Assembly (NCBI GenBank): GCA_964438995.1
Contig: CAYTMQ010000008.1
Coordinates: 99,194 to 163,193, forward strand
DNA from: JABMMZ01 sp964438995
GTDB taxonomy: Bacteria; Bacteroidota; Bacteroidia; NS11-12g; UBA955
Direction of reading: 5' to 3'
Length of the DNA stretch: 64,000 nt
Of this stretch, positions 25,275-34,640 are shown in pieces; positions within the stretch are counted from its first letter, which is position 1; each line of letters opens with the position of its first letter. A program made the translations under genes and the position numbers. The notes beneath the pieces are model-generated. The model saw nothing but the letters and a program-made list of their open reading frames with translations, did no database searches and was not told the DNA's origin.

Positions 25275-26111
25275 TTAGAACTGCCATAAATCATGTTCGA
25301 AGATGAACAGATCATTTTTGATTTCATCGCTCTTCAGCAATGCACCAACTTGATCGTTTTCATATTCTTGGAACTGAGTAATGTAGTTATCAAAAACGTT
25401 TGATTCATATACAATCCAGCTATCGAACATTCTCATTTGGAAGAAATCGTCGAAGCTTAAACGCAGAGCGTCGTTGTATCTGTTAAACATTTCTGTGTTT
25501 GCTAATAATTGGCGAATCTCGTCCATTTTGATCCAACACAATGGTTGTTCAGGCGCAGTAGCACCACCATAAGATGGTCTGAAGATTGGAGCTAGTCCAA
25601 TGATTCTTGGCTTGAACACAGAGTGCTTGTAATCGAAAACCCAATCTTCCATCACCCAATACTTTTTGATGTTCTCATACTTGTATGGTTCGTAGTAGGT
25701 AGAGTCGTATCCGATTGTTGGGTCATCTGGGTCAGTTGAAATGAAAACAATAATTTCTTGGCCACCACGCTTAGTGAAGTCTTCTGTAGTATAGTAAGAC
25801 AACAATGAGTCGGTTTTGTAGGCTGTGATATTACCTTTAGACATTTCCTCATATAACAACCTGTTTAAAGGTTGACGAGGCCATTCTAATTGTTTGTTCA
25901 TCTTTTGACGTACGTCAATACATCTGATGACACGTCTTGAAAACTTAACGTCTGCTTCTCTAAGGTATGGATAAGCCACAACTGGTCTTTGACGCACAGC
26001 AACTTTTACGTAGCTGGTATGCTCACCACTAGTGATAAAATCACCGTAGTTAACTTGCGCTTTAGCACCAATAGCTAAACAGAAGATTAAGATGACGAGA
26101 ATTCTTTTCAT
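25275..26111 (-). CDS. gldN: Gliding motility / T9SS ring protein GldN, first copy
   Basis: A 278-residue periplasmic protein with a signal peptide (MKRILVILIFCLAIGAKA, before Q). Motifs CIDVRQKMNKQLEWP, YWVMEDWVFDYKHSVFKP, EQPLCWIKMDE and the C-terminal FEHDLWQF define GldN/PorN. In the T9SS it pairs with GldK to form the periplasmic ring and links to the GldM shaft. It begins 1 base after gldM and ends the gldKLMN run, followed by a strong terminator. Confidence 0.95.
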   Translation of the reverse strand: MKRILVILIFCLAIGAKAQVNYGDFITSGEHTSYVKVAVRQRPVVAYPYLREADVKFSRRVIRCIDVRQKMNKQLEWPRQPLNRLLYEEMSKGNITAYKTDSLLSYYTTEDFTKRGGQEIIVFISTDPDDPTIGYDSTYYEPYKYENIKKYWVMEDWVFDYKHSVFKPRIIGLAPIFRPSYGGATAPEQPLCWIKMDEIRQLLANTEMFNRYNDALRLSFDDFFQMRMFDSWIVYESNVFDNYITQFQEYENDQVGALLKSDEIKNDLFIFEHDLWQF

Positions 26112-26112
26112 A

Positions 26113-27711
26113 TTATTTAAATGTATATGTGATCGGGTTTAATGGTTTTTCGCCACCAGGACCAACTGCTCTGATACCGTCGATAACGATAAGGTCGCCA
26201 GTTTTTGCTTTGTTAGCGAAATTTTTGATAGCAGCAGCGCTGTTACCTGATACAGCAGCTTCTTCCATATAACCTTTTTTAGGCATGAAGATTACTCTGT
26301 ATTTTGTTACTGTGAATTTAACACCTTCGAATACGAAGTTTTCCAAGTATGCATACAAAGTACTTTGTAATGCAATCTCACCTTTTTGGTAAGTACCAGA
26401 AGTTAGTGAACCTAACTGTGCTACTGGTTTTGGAACTGACTTGATTCTGAATGTCATTGGCTCTCCCATTCTTTTGGTTTGACCGTCAGCCATTTTAGCA
26501 CTTACAGTGATGGTTCCAGTTTTAGAACCTGCTGTAACAGTTGCAACATATTTACCTTCACCTTTTTTGGTTAAAGTAATACCTGAACCTGTTACGATGG
26601 TATTTGCTGGAGTTACACCTGGAACTGAAATTGACATTGGGTTTTCTAAACCAATATAAAGAACATTCATCGCATCAGCAGAAATAGTAGCACCAGCAAC
26701 GAATGAAGTCCATTCAACTGGAGTAGCTGCTACGAATGTTGGTAAGCCTGTATTTGGGTCGATTGTTTCAACTTTTGCTTCAATTTTGTGAGAACCTACA
26801 CCACTTGCAGTAGCTGTGTACTCACCAATACCGTCAACAACTGGAACTTTAGCACCGTTTACTAATATGTTAGTAGCAGCAGTAGAGTTGTAAGCCATTA
26901 ACGCAACTTTAGCTTTGAACTGAGAACCAGACATAACGTTGGTAGACTCAGCAATGATTAAAGCAGCAGTTTTATCAAATTTAGCAACAGTAGCATCGAT
27001 GTTCTCAGACAATTTAGTCAAGATATCTGTTTCTAATGATTTACAGTCACCTTGTACTTTAGTCAACATGGCCATAACACCTGCAACTGGAGAGTGACCT
27101 AACACGTCTCTTTCCCAAGTTTTTTGAGCACCGTTGTCGTCTTTGAAATCTTCTACTCTGAAAGCTGTATTTTTATCGAATTGAGCGATGGTTTTAGTGT
27201 CATCTTTAACACCTTTCAATACGTTCAACATTTTAACACGTGTATCGTCGATTAATTTTCTTAAATCGTCACCTTTACCGTGTTTAGCGTCGTCTGTACC
27301 TAAGTAGTGTTTGTGACCTTCCATGTCATCACCTTTACTCATTTCAAGCACTTTACCTTTATCTGCTGGAGATTCAGGTTCTTTTCTTCCTCCAGCTGCT
27401 TTTTCGATATCTGATTTATAAGTATCGATTTTTTTGCAGAATTCAGCAGAGATAGCTTGAACTTCTTTTGCTTTTTCAGCCCATTTTTTTGCTCTCGCAG
27501 CTTTAGCAGGATCATCTGCAGCAGCTTGGAAGGCATCCATCAAGGCTTTGTTTTTTGCAGTTAAAGCGTCGTTTGCTTTATTGAAAGATACCTCCATAAG
27601 GTGGAATGCTTTCAAAATCTCGTTAGAGATGTTCAACGCTAGTAATGCGATTAACACGAGATACATCATGTTAATCATTTTCTGTCTAGGGGATAATTTA
27701 CCACTTGCCAT
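26113..27711 (-). CDS. gldM: Gliding motility / T9SS motor protein GldM, first copy
   Basis: A 532-residue protein with one N-terminal transmembrane helix (about 12-33) and four periplasmic beta-rich domains. Arg9 in SPRQKM is the conserved motor residue. GldM dimers sit in a GldL pentamer and transmit proton-driven rotation across the periplasm to GldK-GldN. Lys/Ala-rich helical segments fill about residues 40-150. The start gives MASGKLSPRQK, matching the family N-terminus. It is 34 bases downstream of gldL. Confidence 0.95.
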   Translation of the reverse strand: MASGKLSPRQKMINMMYLVLIALLALNISNEILKAFHLMEVSFNKANDALTAKNKALMDAFQAAADDPAKAARAKKWAEKAKEVQAISAEFCKKIDTYKSDIEKAAGGRKEPESPADKGKVLEMSKGDDMEGHKHYLGTDDAKHGKGDDLRKLIDDTRVKMLNVLKGVKDDTKTIAQFDKNTAFRVEDFKDDNGAQKTWERDVLGHSPVAGVMAMLTKVQGDCKSLETDILTKLSENIDATVAKFDKTAALIIAESTNVMSGSQFKAKVALMAYNSTAATNILVNGAKVPVVDGIGEYTATASGVGSHKIEAKVETIDPNTGLPTFVAATPVEWTSFVAGATISADAMNVLYIGLENPMSISVPGVTPANTIVTGSGITLTKKGEGKYVATVTAGSKTGTITVSAKMADGQTKRMGEPMTFRIKSVPKPVAQLGSLTSGTYQKGEIALQSTLYAYLENFVFEGVKFTVTKYRVIFMPKKGYMEEAAVSGNSAAAIKNFANKAKTGDLIVIDGIRAVGPGGEKPLNPITYTFK

Positions 27712-27745
27712 TTCTTATTCTCCTTTCTTAAATTATTGAATAAAA

Positions 27746-28411
27746 TTAAGCACGTGCTCCACCCATTGCACTTAGCATGTTACCATAAACTGAGTTTAAG
27801 GTACCTAAGTTTTTATTTAATTTATTGATGTTATCTTTGAATTCAGCGCTATCGTTAGCTGTTGCTGACAAGTTGTTTACCATAGTAGATAAACCACCAG
27901 CAAAACTGCTCATAGAAGTACTGATTTCTGTAGAAGCAGCACCAATTGATTCGATTGCTTTAGAAGCTTTAGATATGTTAGTGGTGTACTCTGTAGTTGC
28001 TAAAGTAGCATTGCTCAAAGTTGCCATGTCTTTTACGTTGTCGCTTAAAGATTTCAAGCCATTACCTAGGCTACCAATTAATTCTGGACCAACTTTAGCT
28101 TCAGCTAACATTTTATCCAATTGTTGAGAAATTGTACCTTGGTTATTTTTTGATTTCTTTTCAGTTGGCTCGATACCTGCTAATTCAGGATATACTAATG
28201 TCCAATCGTACTCAGCGTGTTGAGATTCGAAAACTGATACGAAGAAAATAAGTGCTTCAGTACCTAAACCAGCAATCAGCATGGCGTTAGCACCTGGCCA
28301 GTGCATAATTTTAAAAAGTGCTCCTATGATAACGATTGATGCTCCCCATCCGTAGATGTAAGCCATTACTTTTTTAAATCCTTTACTCTCGAAAATGCTG
28401 TTACTGCTCAT
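27746..28411 (-). CDS. gldL: Gliding motility / T9SS motor protein GldL
   Basis: A 221-residue inner membrane protein with two N-terminal transmembrane helices (about 15-35 and 40-60) and a cytoplasmic helical tail. Glu52 in GLGTEALIFFVS lies inside the second helix and corresponds to the conserved proton-pathway glutamate of the GldL/PorL motor; GWGASIVIIGALFKIMHWPG is the typical first hairpin. It is the only gldL in the window although two gldM genes are present. Confidence 0.95.
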   Translation of the reverse strand: MSSNSIFESKGFKKVMAYIYGWGASIVIIGALFKIMHWPGANAMLIAGLGTEALIFFVSVFESQHAEYDWTLVYPELAGIEPTEKKSKNNQGTISQQLDKMLAEAKVGPELIGSLGNGLKSLSDNVKDMATLSNATLATTEYTTNISKASKAIESIGAASTEISTSMSSFAGGLSTMVNNLSATANDSAEFKDNINKLNKNLGTLNSVYGNMLSAMGGARA

Positions 28412-28485
28412 AATTGTTAAAAATTTGTTTTTTTAAGGTTAATTGTTAATTGTTTATTTAAGTTTAATAATTGATTTCTGCGCGA

Positions 28486-29847
28486 TTATTTTCTGTCCTT
28501 GTTTGAACGTCCAATGTAGTTTTGGATCAAACGGAAACCTACGTAGCTCTTAGCTGTATCTTGGTATTCGTAGGTTCTGCTACCATTTTGGATAAAGTAT
28601 GCAACATCTTTCCAGCTACCACCTTTGATCACTTTACGTTTCAAAGTCATAGGTGAATTTTCTGGTCCTGTTCTGTTACCTTTTCCGTCATTAGCATACT
28701 CATTGATATCGATTTGATAGTTAGGATTCAAATCATGAGTGAAAATATGTGATTGCTCGCTCCAAGCATTGCTAGTCCATTCTGCAACGTTACCAGCCAT
28801 GTTGTATAAACCGAAGTCGTTAGGGAAGTAAGAATCTACTCTTACTGGGTACATACCACCATCAGCACCGTAGTTACCTCTTAATGGTTTGAAGTTAGCC
28901 AACATACAACCTTTACTGTTTCTGGTGTACGGACCACCCCAAGGGTATGGGTTACCTACACGACCACCACCTGCGGCATATTCCCATTCGTACTCAGTTG
29001 GTAATCTGAAATCTTCTGTGATAGGATCACCTAAAGCTTCCCAATAAGTGTTTTTGTAAATGGTTCTCCATGCTGCAAATGCATTGGCTTGGTGCCAGTT
29101 AACTCCCACTACTGGATAATCATCGTATTTCACGTGGTTGTAGTAGTGACGAGCCATTGGATCGTTGTAAGCGTATGTGAAATCTCTTACCCAACAAAGT
29201 GTGTCAGGATAGATAAGAGTTTTGTTTGTTTTGATGTATTTTCTACGGTTTTTAACTCTACCTTCTTGGTATTTGTCGCGGTTGTCCACGTCATTAGCAG
29301 CGTAGTTGTAATCAAACCACTGATATTCGTAAGTTAATTTGTTTACGTCGATTTGCTTTTTACCTCTAAAACGCTCATCAGCACCGTAATACAAGTCTTC
29401 TAACTCATCTTTGTAGTTTTCTTCAACCAATTCTTCTTCGTAGTTGATGAAACCCATTCCATTGTTTACATCTTGGTTACCAGTGTAATCATCTGGGAAA
29501 GCGTAGAACAATTTCTCATCACCAGTCATTACTCTTTTGATTGAGTCGATAACGAAGTTCACGAATTGACGGTACTCGTTATTGGTGATTTCGGTTTCGT
29601 CCATCCAGAAAGCAACGATACTTACTTGCTTGTTAGGAGCTACGAATGATTGGAACACGTCCTGATCTCTTTGTCCAGAGTGGTAAGTTCCTGATGGGAT
29701 ATAAACAGTTCCGTAAGGTAGTGGGTGAAACCAAAGGCCTCTTCCTTGAACACCTAGTAAGTCGCCGGTGTTTGTCGGTCCACATCCTACAAAAGTGAAC
29801 AAGCCTAGAATTAGCGCCAATCTAGTTACATTGAACGCTTTACTCAT
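28486..29847 (-). CDS. gldK: Gliding motility / T9SS ring lipoprotein GldK
   Basis: A 453-residue lipoprotein with a formylglycine-generating-enzyme-like (SUMF1) fold. The start chosen is the ATG at 29845-29847, which gives MSKAFNVTRLALILGLFTFVGC with the lipid-attached Cys at 22; in-frame codons further upstream (to 29961) would bury the signal peptide. Fold markers are GVNWHQANAFAAWR, RLPTEYEWEYAAGGG, YNMAGNVAEWTSNAW and VIKGGSWKD. A charged insert of about 100 residues (roughly 115-230), rich in Asp, Tyr and Arg, distinguishes GldK from plain SUMF1 proteins. With GldN it forms the outer-membrane-associated ring. Confidence 0.93.
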   Translation of the reverse strand: MSKAFNVTRLALILGLFTFVGCGPTNTGDLLGVQGRGLWFHPLPYGTVYIPSGTYHSGQRDQDVFQSFVAPNKQVSIVAFWMDETEITNNEYRQFVNFVIDSIKRVMTGDEKLFYAFPDDYTGNQDVNNGMGFINYEEELVEENYKDELEDLYYGADERFRGKKQIDVNKLTYEYQWFDYNYAANDVDNRDKYQEGRVKNRRKYIKTNKTLIYPDTLCWVRDFTYAYNDPMARHYYNHVKYDDYPVVGVNWHQANAFAAWRTIYKNTYWEALGDPITEDFRLPTEYEWEYAAGGGRVGNPYPWGGPYTRNSKGCMLANFKPLRGNYGADGGMYPVRVDSYFPNDFGLYNMAGNVAEWTSNAWSEQSHIFTHDLNPNYQIDINEYANDGKGNRTGPENSPMTLKRKVIKGGSWKDVAYFIQNGSRTYEYQDTAKSYVGFRLIQNYIGRSNKDRK

Positions 29848-29966
29848 CTTGCCTCTTTTTGTGTTTGTCACATTTGAAAACTGTTTGACAACAAAATCCA
29901 TTTGTTTCTTCATGGTCATTTTGAAATATTTGTTTATGTGTGTGTTAATCTGTTTGGTCAATTATG

Positions 29967-29996
29967 CAAAGATAATAAGTTTTGCACAAATTTCAA
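29967..29996 (-). promoter_or_regulatory. Promoter of the gldKLMN operon
   Basis: TTG (complement of 29994-29996), a 19-base spacer, then TATCTTTG (complement of 29967-29974). It predicts a transcript beginning near 29962 with a leader of about 115 nt before the gldK ATG, separate from porP transcription. Confidence 0.68.
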
Positions 29997-30073
29997 TAAC
30001 TTTATCATAGGGGTAACGCAAAAAGTTGTTCAAATATTGTACAGTCGTTGAAAAAATGTTAAAAAAGTTTGTA

Positions 30074-31147
30074 TTAGTCTGAATCTCTGTGCATAAAAGG
30101 TGGAGTCACGATGTTAATTCTCACTGGAGGTGGGATCTTAATTTCGAAGCAATAGTTCAATTGCAACTCGTGTGTACCACTAGATACGGTTAATATTTTA
30201 GTCATGGTTAAGTCGTATGAGTAACCTACTCTTAAACCATTTAAAGTGCCTTTGAATCCTGAATACCCTAACATTACTGATAATGCATCAGCGGTTGTTC
30301 TATATGCTATTCCACCCCAAAGTCTCTTTTGATACTCAACCAATGCGGTTAAATCCAATTGAACTACTGAGTTGTATTTGATCATTGCAGAAGGATGGAA
30401 AATCAAGTCTGGATTGTTTAAGAAGTTCTCCATATCCACACCTCCCATTAAGTATATGTGTTTCTCAGGGGTAGAGAAAGTTACAGTCTGATTTGAGTTA
30501 TTTAAATATGTATAAGTTGGGCTATTAAGCGCAAGTACTGAAGCACCAAACCACATGTTTTTAAGTGTTACTGAGTTTTCCATAGGGTTGTTGTAATACA
30601 CACCTGCCCCGAATACTGGATGAGATTGTGAAACATTACCTGTAGGAATTGAAGGGTCGTTTGGAGCCAATGGTTTCAATCTACTTCCATCAAGTCCTTT
30701 TTGAAGGAAATTTACTTCGAAACCAGCAGAAATACTACCACCATTAGCCATTGGATAACGACCAGCAGCATCTAATTTAATGTGGGTGCTGTTTTCATAA
30801 CCCAATTTGTCATTGATAAAACCAATGCCCAATCCACCGTATTTAGTTACTGGTGCAGAAAATGTAAACACCTGAGTTTTTGGTCCTACAGATTTTACTG
30901 CAGAGGGTGCAGGGTTATTGGCATCTGGCCAAAATTCTGGCGTTCTATCTTCATAACCAAGGTATTGGTAGTGAGACAAAACAGAGACACAAAACTTATT
31001 GTTCGCACCTACAGCAGCTGGGTTATACATTGTTCTGTTAAATGCATAATGTGTGTTGTAAGGATCTTGTTGAGCAGATAGTTTTGATATCCCTGCTACA
31101 GATAAGATTGCGACAAACAGATGTTTAGTTGGTAAAAATCTTTTCAT
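30074..31147 (-). CDS. porP: T9SS outer membrane protein PorP/SprF family
   Basis: A 357-residue protein with a signal peptide (MKRFLPTKHLFVAILSVAGISKLSA, before QQ) and a predicted outer membrane beta-barrel. QDPYNTHYAFNRTMYNPAAVGA at the mature N-terminus and KILTVSSGTHELQLNYCF near the C-terminus are the PorP/SprF hallmarks. PorP lies just upstream of PorKLMN in many Bacteroidota and interacts with the secretion apparatus or surface attachment; here it precedes gldK by about 225 bases on the same strand. The C-terminus carries a Pro-rich extension. Confidence 0.92.
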   Translation of the reverse strand: MKRFLPTKHLFVAILSVAGISKLSAQQDPYNTHYAFNRTMYNPAAVGANNKFCVSVLSHYQYLGYEDRTPEFWPDANNPAPSAVKSVGPKTQVFTFSAPVTKYGGLGIGFINDKLGYENSTHIKLDAAGRYPMANGGSISAGFEVNFLQKGLDGSRLKPLAPNDPSIPTGNVSQSHPVFGAGVYYNNPMENSVTLKNMWFGASVLALNSPTYTYLNNSNQTVTFSTPEKHIYLMGGVDMENFLNNPDLIFHPSAMIKYNSVVQLDLTALVEYQKRLWGGIAYRTTADALSVMLGYSGFKGTLNGLRVGYSYDLTMTKILTVSSGTHELQLNYCFEIKIPPPVRINIVTPPFMHRDSD

Positions 31148-31173
31148 TGGTTGATTTTAGTACGTACGATTTA

Positions 31174-31204
31174 CAAAGATGAAGGTTTCTTATAAATTAA
31201 ACAA
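31174..31204 (-). promoter_or_regulatory. Promoter of porP
   Basis: TTG (complement of 31202-31204), a 20-base spacer and CATCTTTG (complement of 31174-31181), one mismatch from TAnnTTTG, 26 bases before the ATG. Confidence 0.5.
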
Positions 31205-31300
31205 ATTTTTTTCTGATTTATTGTGTCAATTGCAAATAAAGGCTATTAGACAGTTTATCAAAGGTATATGATGAATATTGGGTTCTAAATTTTGACCATA

Positions 31301-31336
31301 AAAAAAGGTGAAACAGTTTGTTGTTCCACCTTTTTT
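31301..31336 (-). terminator. Terminator of dnaA
   Basis: AAAAAAGGTG and CACCTTTTTT pair over 10 bp, with partial extension by ACA/TGT in the loop, 20 bases after the dnaA stop codon at 31356, followed on the minus strand by further T-rich sequence. Confidence 0.85.
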
Positions 31337-31355
31337 AAATAATTTACAACAGATA

Positions 31356-32804
31356 CTAGTAAGTGTTAATGCGAATTCGCTTATTTAACTCTTCTACATC
31401 GTGTCTGAATTTCTTATCTGTATCGATCAAATCGTTAACAGTTTGACAAGCATGAATCACTGTACTATGGTCTCTGTTTCCGAAATGTGTTCCTATATTT
31501 TTCAAAGAAGCTTTTGTCAAATCTTTAGCAAAGTACATTGCAATTTGTCTAGCTTGTACAATTTCTCTTTTACGTGTTTTTGATTTAACAGAATCAACTG
31601 AGACATTGTAGAAATCACAAACCAATTTTTGGATGTAATCGATGCTGATTTCTCTAGTTGCATTCTTAACGAAATTTTTCATCATTTGCTTAGCTAAGTC
31701 AAGATCAATTTCTTTTCTATTAAGCGAGCTTTGAGCAAGTAATGAAATCAATGCACCTTCAATTTCTCTGATGTTATTGTCAACGTTATGAGCGATATAC
31801 TCAACAACTTCTCTATGCAAAGACAAACCACTTTCGTAAGCTTTATTTTCTAAGATAGCGATTCTTGTTTCAAAGTCTGGAACTGATAAATCAGCTGACA
31901 AACCCCATTTGAATCTTGACAACAATCTTTCGTCAACATCTTTGATATCTTTAGGAGCTTTATCACTTGTTAAAATGATTTGTTTACCTGATTGATGTAA
32001 TTGATTGAATATGGTAAAGAAAATTTCTTGGGTTCTTGTTTTTTGTGATAATTGATGTATATCATCAACGATTAAAACATCTAAACTTTGGTAGAAGTTT
32101 ACAAAATCGTTTTGATTGTTTGCTTTCACTGATTCAACATACTGATTAACAAAACGCTCAGCAGAAACATAGATAACTGTTTTGTTTTTGTTAACTTGTT
32201 TGATCAAATTACCAATTGCATGTACTAAGTGTGTTTTACCTAAACCAACTCCACCAAACACCATTAACGGATTATATGCAGTACCTCCAGGGTTGTGAGC
32301 AACAGCCCATCCAGCACCTCTTGCTAATCTATTACATTCACCTTCAATAAAATTATCAAATGTGTATTTTGGATTCAACTGAGAATCGATTGGAATTTTT
32401 CTTAAACCAGGAATGATGAAAGGATTCTTGATGTTGTTAGTAACATTCAATGGAAGATTCACTTCATTCGTTACAGGTTTTTTACTACTACCTGTTGGAA
32501 CATTGATTGTATATGGTCCATTCGTTGGTGTACTGTTTTCAACAATAATGTTGTATTCTAACTTAGCACCAACACCTAAAACTTGCTTAAGAGTTTTTTG
32601 TAGTAATGTTACGTAATGCTCTTCAAGCCATTCATAAAAAAACTGACTTGGTACTTGAATGGTTAAAACTTTGTTTTCTAATTTAACAGATCGGATGGGT
32701 TCGAACCAAGTTTTAAAACTTTGGGGGTTTAGATTGTCTTTGATGATTTTTAGGCAATTCGCCCAAACAGATTCTGCGTTAAATTGTTGTCCACTCATGC
32801 TCAT
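31356..32804 (-). CDS. dnaA: Chromosomal replication initiator DnaA
   Basis: DnaA (482 aa) melts the replication origin. Domain I (about 1-90) contains WANCLKIIKDNLNPQSFKTW. The AAA+ domain has Walker A GGVGLGKTH at 184-192 and Walker B LIVDDI at 244-249, and the C-terminal box-binding helix-turn-helix contains FGNRDHSTVIHACQTV. Full length. Two start codons are possible (MSMS; codons 1 and 3). It is monocistronic here, without dnaN or recF next to it. Confidence 0.97.
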   Translation of the reverse strand: MSMSGQQFNAESVWANCLKIIKDNLNPQSFKTWFEPIRSVKLENKVLTIQVPSQFFYEWLEEHYVTLLQKTLKQVLGVGAKLEYNIIVENSTPTNGPYTINVPTGSSKKPVTNEVNLPLNVTNNIKNPFIIPGLRKIPIDSQLNPKYTFDNFIEGECNRLARGAGWAVAHNPGGTAYNPLMVFGGVGLGKTHLVHAIGNLIKQVNKNKTVIYVSAERFVNQYVESVKANNQNDFVNFYQSLDVLIVDDIHQLSQKTRTQEIFFTIFNQLHQSGKQIILTSDKAPKDIKDVDERLLSRFKWGLSADLSVPDFETRIAILENKAYESGLSLHREVVEYIAHNVDNNIREIEGALISLLAQSSLNRKEIDLDLAKQMMKNFVKNATREISIDYIQKLVCDFYNVSVDSVKSKTRKREIVQARQIAMYFAKDLTKASLKNIGTHFGNRDHSTVIHACQTVNDLIDTDKKFRHDVEELNKRIRINTY

Positions 32805-33036
32805 TGTAATTCTTTGATTTTCAATATTTTATTTAAAGGTGTATACTTTTGAATTCAATTCTGAAATTACGTTTAAAAAAAGTTATTAAAAAAATTTTTT
32901 TGTCTTGATTGTTAATTTTTTTTGGATAAGATTAGGGCGTTTTCTTTACGTCAATTTACGATTAAACAAACACGACTTTCACACTAAAAACAAATTGAGT
33001 GATTTAAAAATTTTTTAAAAAAAATTTAAATATTAA
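32805..33036. other. Very AT-rich intergenic region upstream of dnaA
   Basis: This 232-base region is dominated by A and T runs, especially 32875-32930 and 33005-33035. Only one degenerate DnaA-box-like site is seen (TTTGGATAA around 32929), which is too little to call an origin. It probably holds the dnaA promoter, although no good TAnnTTTG was identified. Confidence 0.4.
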
Positions 33037-34584
33037 TTAACCTTTATATTCACCATAAACATTTCTCAACACATCAGCAATTTCGCCGAGTGTTGCGTAT
33101 GATTCAACACACTCTATTATATAAGGCATTAAATTATCATTACCTGCAGCAGCGTTTGAAAGTTTAGTTAAATTAGATGCTACCAATTCATTGTTTCTTT
33201 CTTTCTTTAATGCATCTAACTTATTCATTTGTATTTTTCTGATGCTATCATCAATTTTAAATACGGGTTGTGAATTGGTTTCTTCTTGAGTAAACTTATT
33301 AACACCAACAATTATTTTCTCACCTGTTTCGATTTGCTTTTGATATTCATATGCACTCTTCGCAATTTCATTTTGCATATACCCTTGTTCGATAGCAGCT
33401 ACACTACCTCCCATTGCATCAATTGTATCAATGTATTGTTGTGCTAATTTTTCTATTTCATCTGTTAGTGCTTCAACATAGTAACTTCCTCCTAAAGGAT
33501 CTACCGTTTGTGTTGCTCCACTTTCGTATCCAATTATTTGTTGAGTACGCAATGCAATTTTTGCAGCACTTTCTGTTGGTAAACTCAAAGCTTCATCAAA
33601 TCCATTTGTATGTAAACTTTGTGTTCCACCCATTACAGCAGACAATGCTTGAATGGTTACTCTTATGATGTTGTTTTCTGGTTGTTGAGCTGTTAATGTT
33701 GAACCACCGGTTTGGGTATGGAATCTCAACATTTGTGCTTGTGGATCTGTTGCTCCAAGCGACTTAGTGATATTCGCCCACATTCTTCTTGCAGCTCTAA
33801 ATTTTGCAACTTCTTCAAATATATTGTTGTGTGCATTGAAGAAAAACGACAAACGTTTTGCAAAAACATTAATGTCCAATCCTTTATCTAAAGCAGCCTG
33901 AACATAGGCTTTACCATTGGCTAAAGTAAAGGCCAATTCTTGAGCTGCAGTACTACCAGCTTCTCTGATGTGGTAACCTGAAATTGAAATGGTATTCCAT
34001 TTTGGAACTTCTTTACTACAGTATTCAAAAATATCTGTTATCAAACGCATACTAGCTTTTGGAGGATAGATATAAGTTCCTCTTGCTGCATACTCTTTTA
34101 ATATATCGTTTTGAATGGTTCCAGAAATTTTCTTGATATCAGCACCTTGTTTTTTTGCTAATGCAATGTACATAGCCAACAAAGTAGATGCAGTTGCATT
34201 GATGGTCATACTAGTCGTTATATCTTCTAGTTTGATACCATCAAACAATGTTTCAAAATCTTTGAGTGAATCGATGGCAACACCTACTTTACCAACTTCG
34301 CCTTCTGCAAAATCATGTGAGCTATCGTATCCAATTTGAGTAGGCAAGTCGAATGCGACTGACAAACCCATAGTACCTTGACTCAATAAATAGTGATAGC
34401 GTTTATTAGATTCTTCTGCGGTAGAGAAACCAGCATACTGTCTCATAGTCCAGAGTCTGCCTCTGTACATATCTTCTCTAATACCTCTTGTGAATGGAAA
34501 CTTACCTGGTGCTTCTGAAGCATCCTGACCATAAGTTTGGCGAATAATAATACCGCTGTCGTTTTTTATTTCTTTGTTTTCCAA
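33037..34584 (-). CDS. B12-dependent acyl-CoA mutase large (catalytic) subunit
   Basis: A 515-residue protein matching the substrate-binding TIM barrel of methylmalonyl-CoA mutase: PFTRGIREDMYRGRLWTMRQ near residues 29-48, FDLPTQIGYDSSH, the ISGYHIREAGS motif, and GTQSLHTNGFDEALSLPTE around 330. The C-terminal cobalamin-binding domain with DxHxxG is absent: the protein stops after the barrel and linker. This is the layout of isobutyryl-CoA or 2-hydroxyisobutyryl-CoA mutase large subunits and of Bacteroidota split mutases, in which a separate small protein carries B12. No such subunit lies in the window, so the substrate (methylmalonyl-CoA or another acyl-CoA) stays open. Confidence 0.85.
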   Translation of the reverse strand: MENKEIKNDSGIIIRQTYGQDASEAPGKFPFTRGIREDMYRGRLWTMRQYAGFSTAEESNKRYHYLLSQGTMGLSVAFDLPTQIGYDSSHDFAEGEVGKVGVAIDSLKDFETLFDGIKLEDITTSMTINATASTLLAMYIALAKKQGADIKKISGTIQNDILKEYAARGTYIYPPKASMRLITDIFEYCSKEVPKWNTISISGYHIREAGSTAAQELAFTLANGKAYVQAALDKGLDINVFAKRLSFFFNAHNNIFEEVAKFRAARRMWANITKSLGATDPQAQMLRFHTQTGGSTLTAQQPENNIIRVTIQALSAVMGGTQSLHTNGFDEALSLPTESAAKIALRTQQIIGYESGATQTVDPLGGSYYVEALTDEIEKLAQQYIDTIDAMGGSVAAIEQGYMQNEIAKSAYEYQKQIETGEKIIVGVNKFTQEETNSQPVFKIDDSIRKIQMNKLDALKKERNNELVASNLTKLSNAAAGNDNLMPYIIECVESYATLGEIADVLRNVYGEYKG

Positions 34585-34640
34585 AATATATCGGGTTAAA
34601 TAAGAACTGAATTATTCAGCGATAAAGCTAATGACTTTTT

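Noticed and set aside
29848..29961. Longer GldK N-terminus
   Set aside because: The open frame reaches 29961 at a TTG, but this would place about 38 polar residues before the lipoprotein signal peptide and start right at the predicted transcription start; the downstream ATG gives a proper lipobox signal.
32805..33036. Chromosomal origin next to dnaA
   Set aside because: Strongly AT-rich, but only one poor DnaA-box-like site is visible and dnaN/recF are not nearby. A skew analysis of the whole chromosome would be needed.
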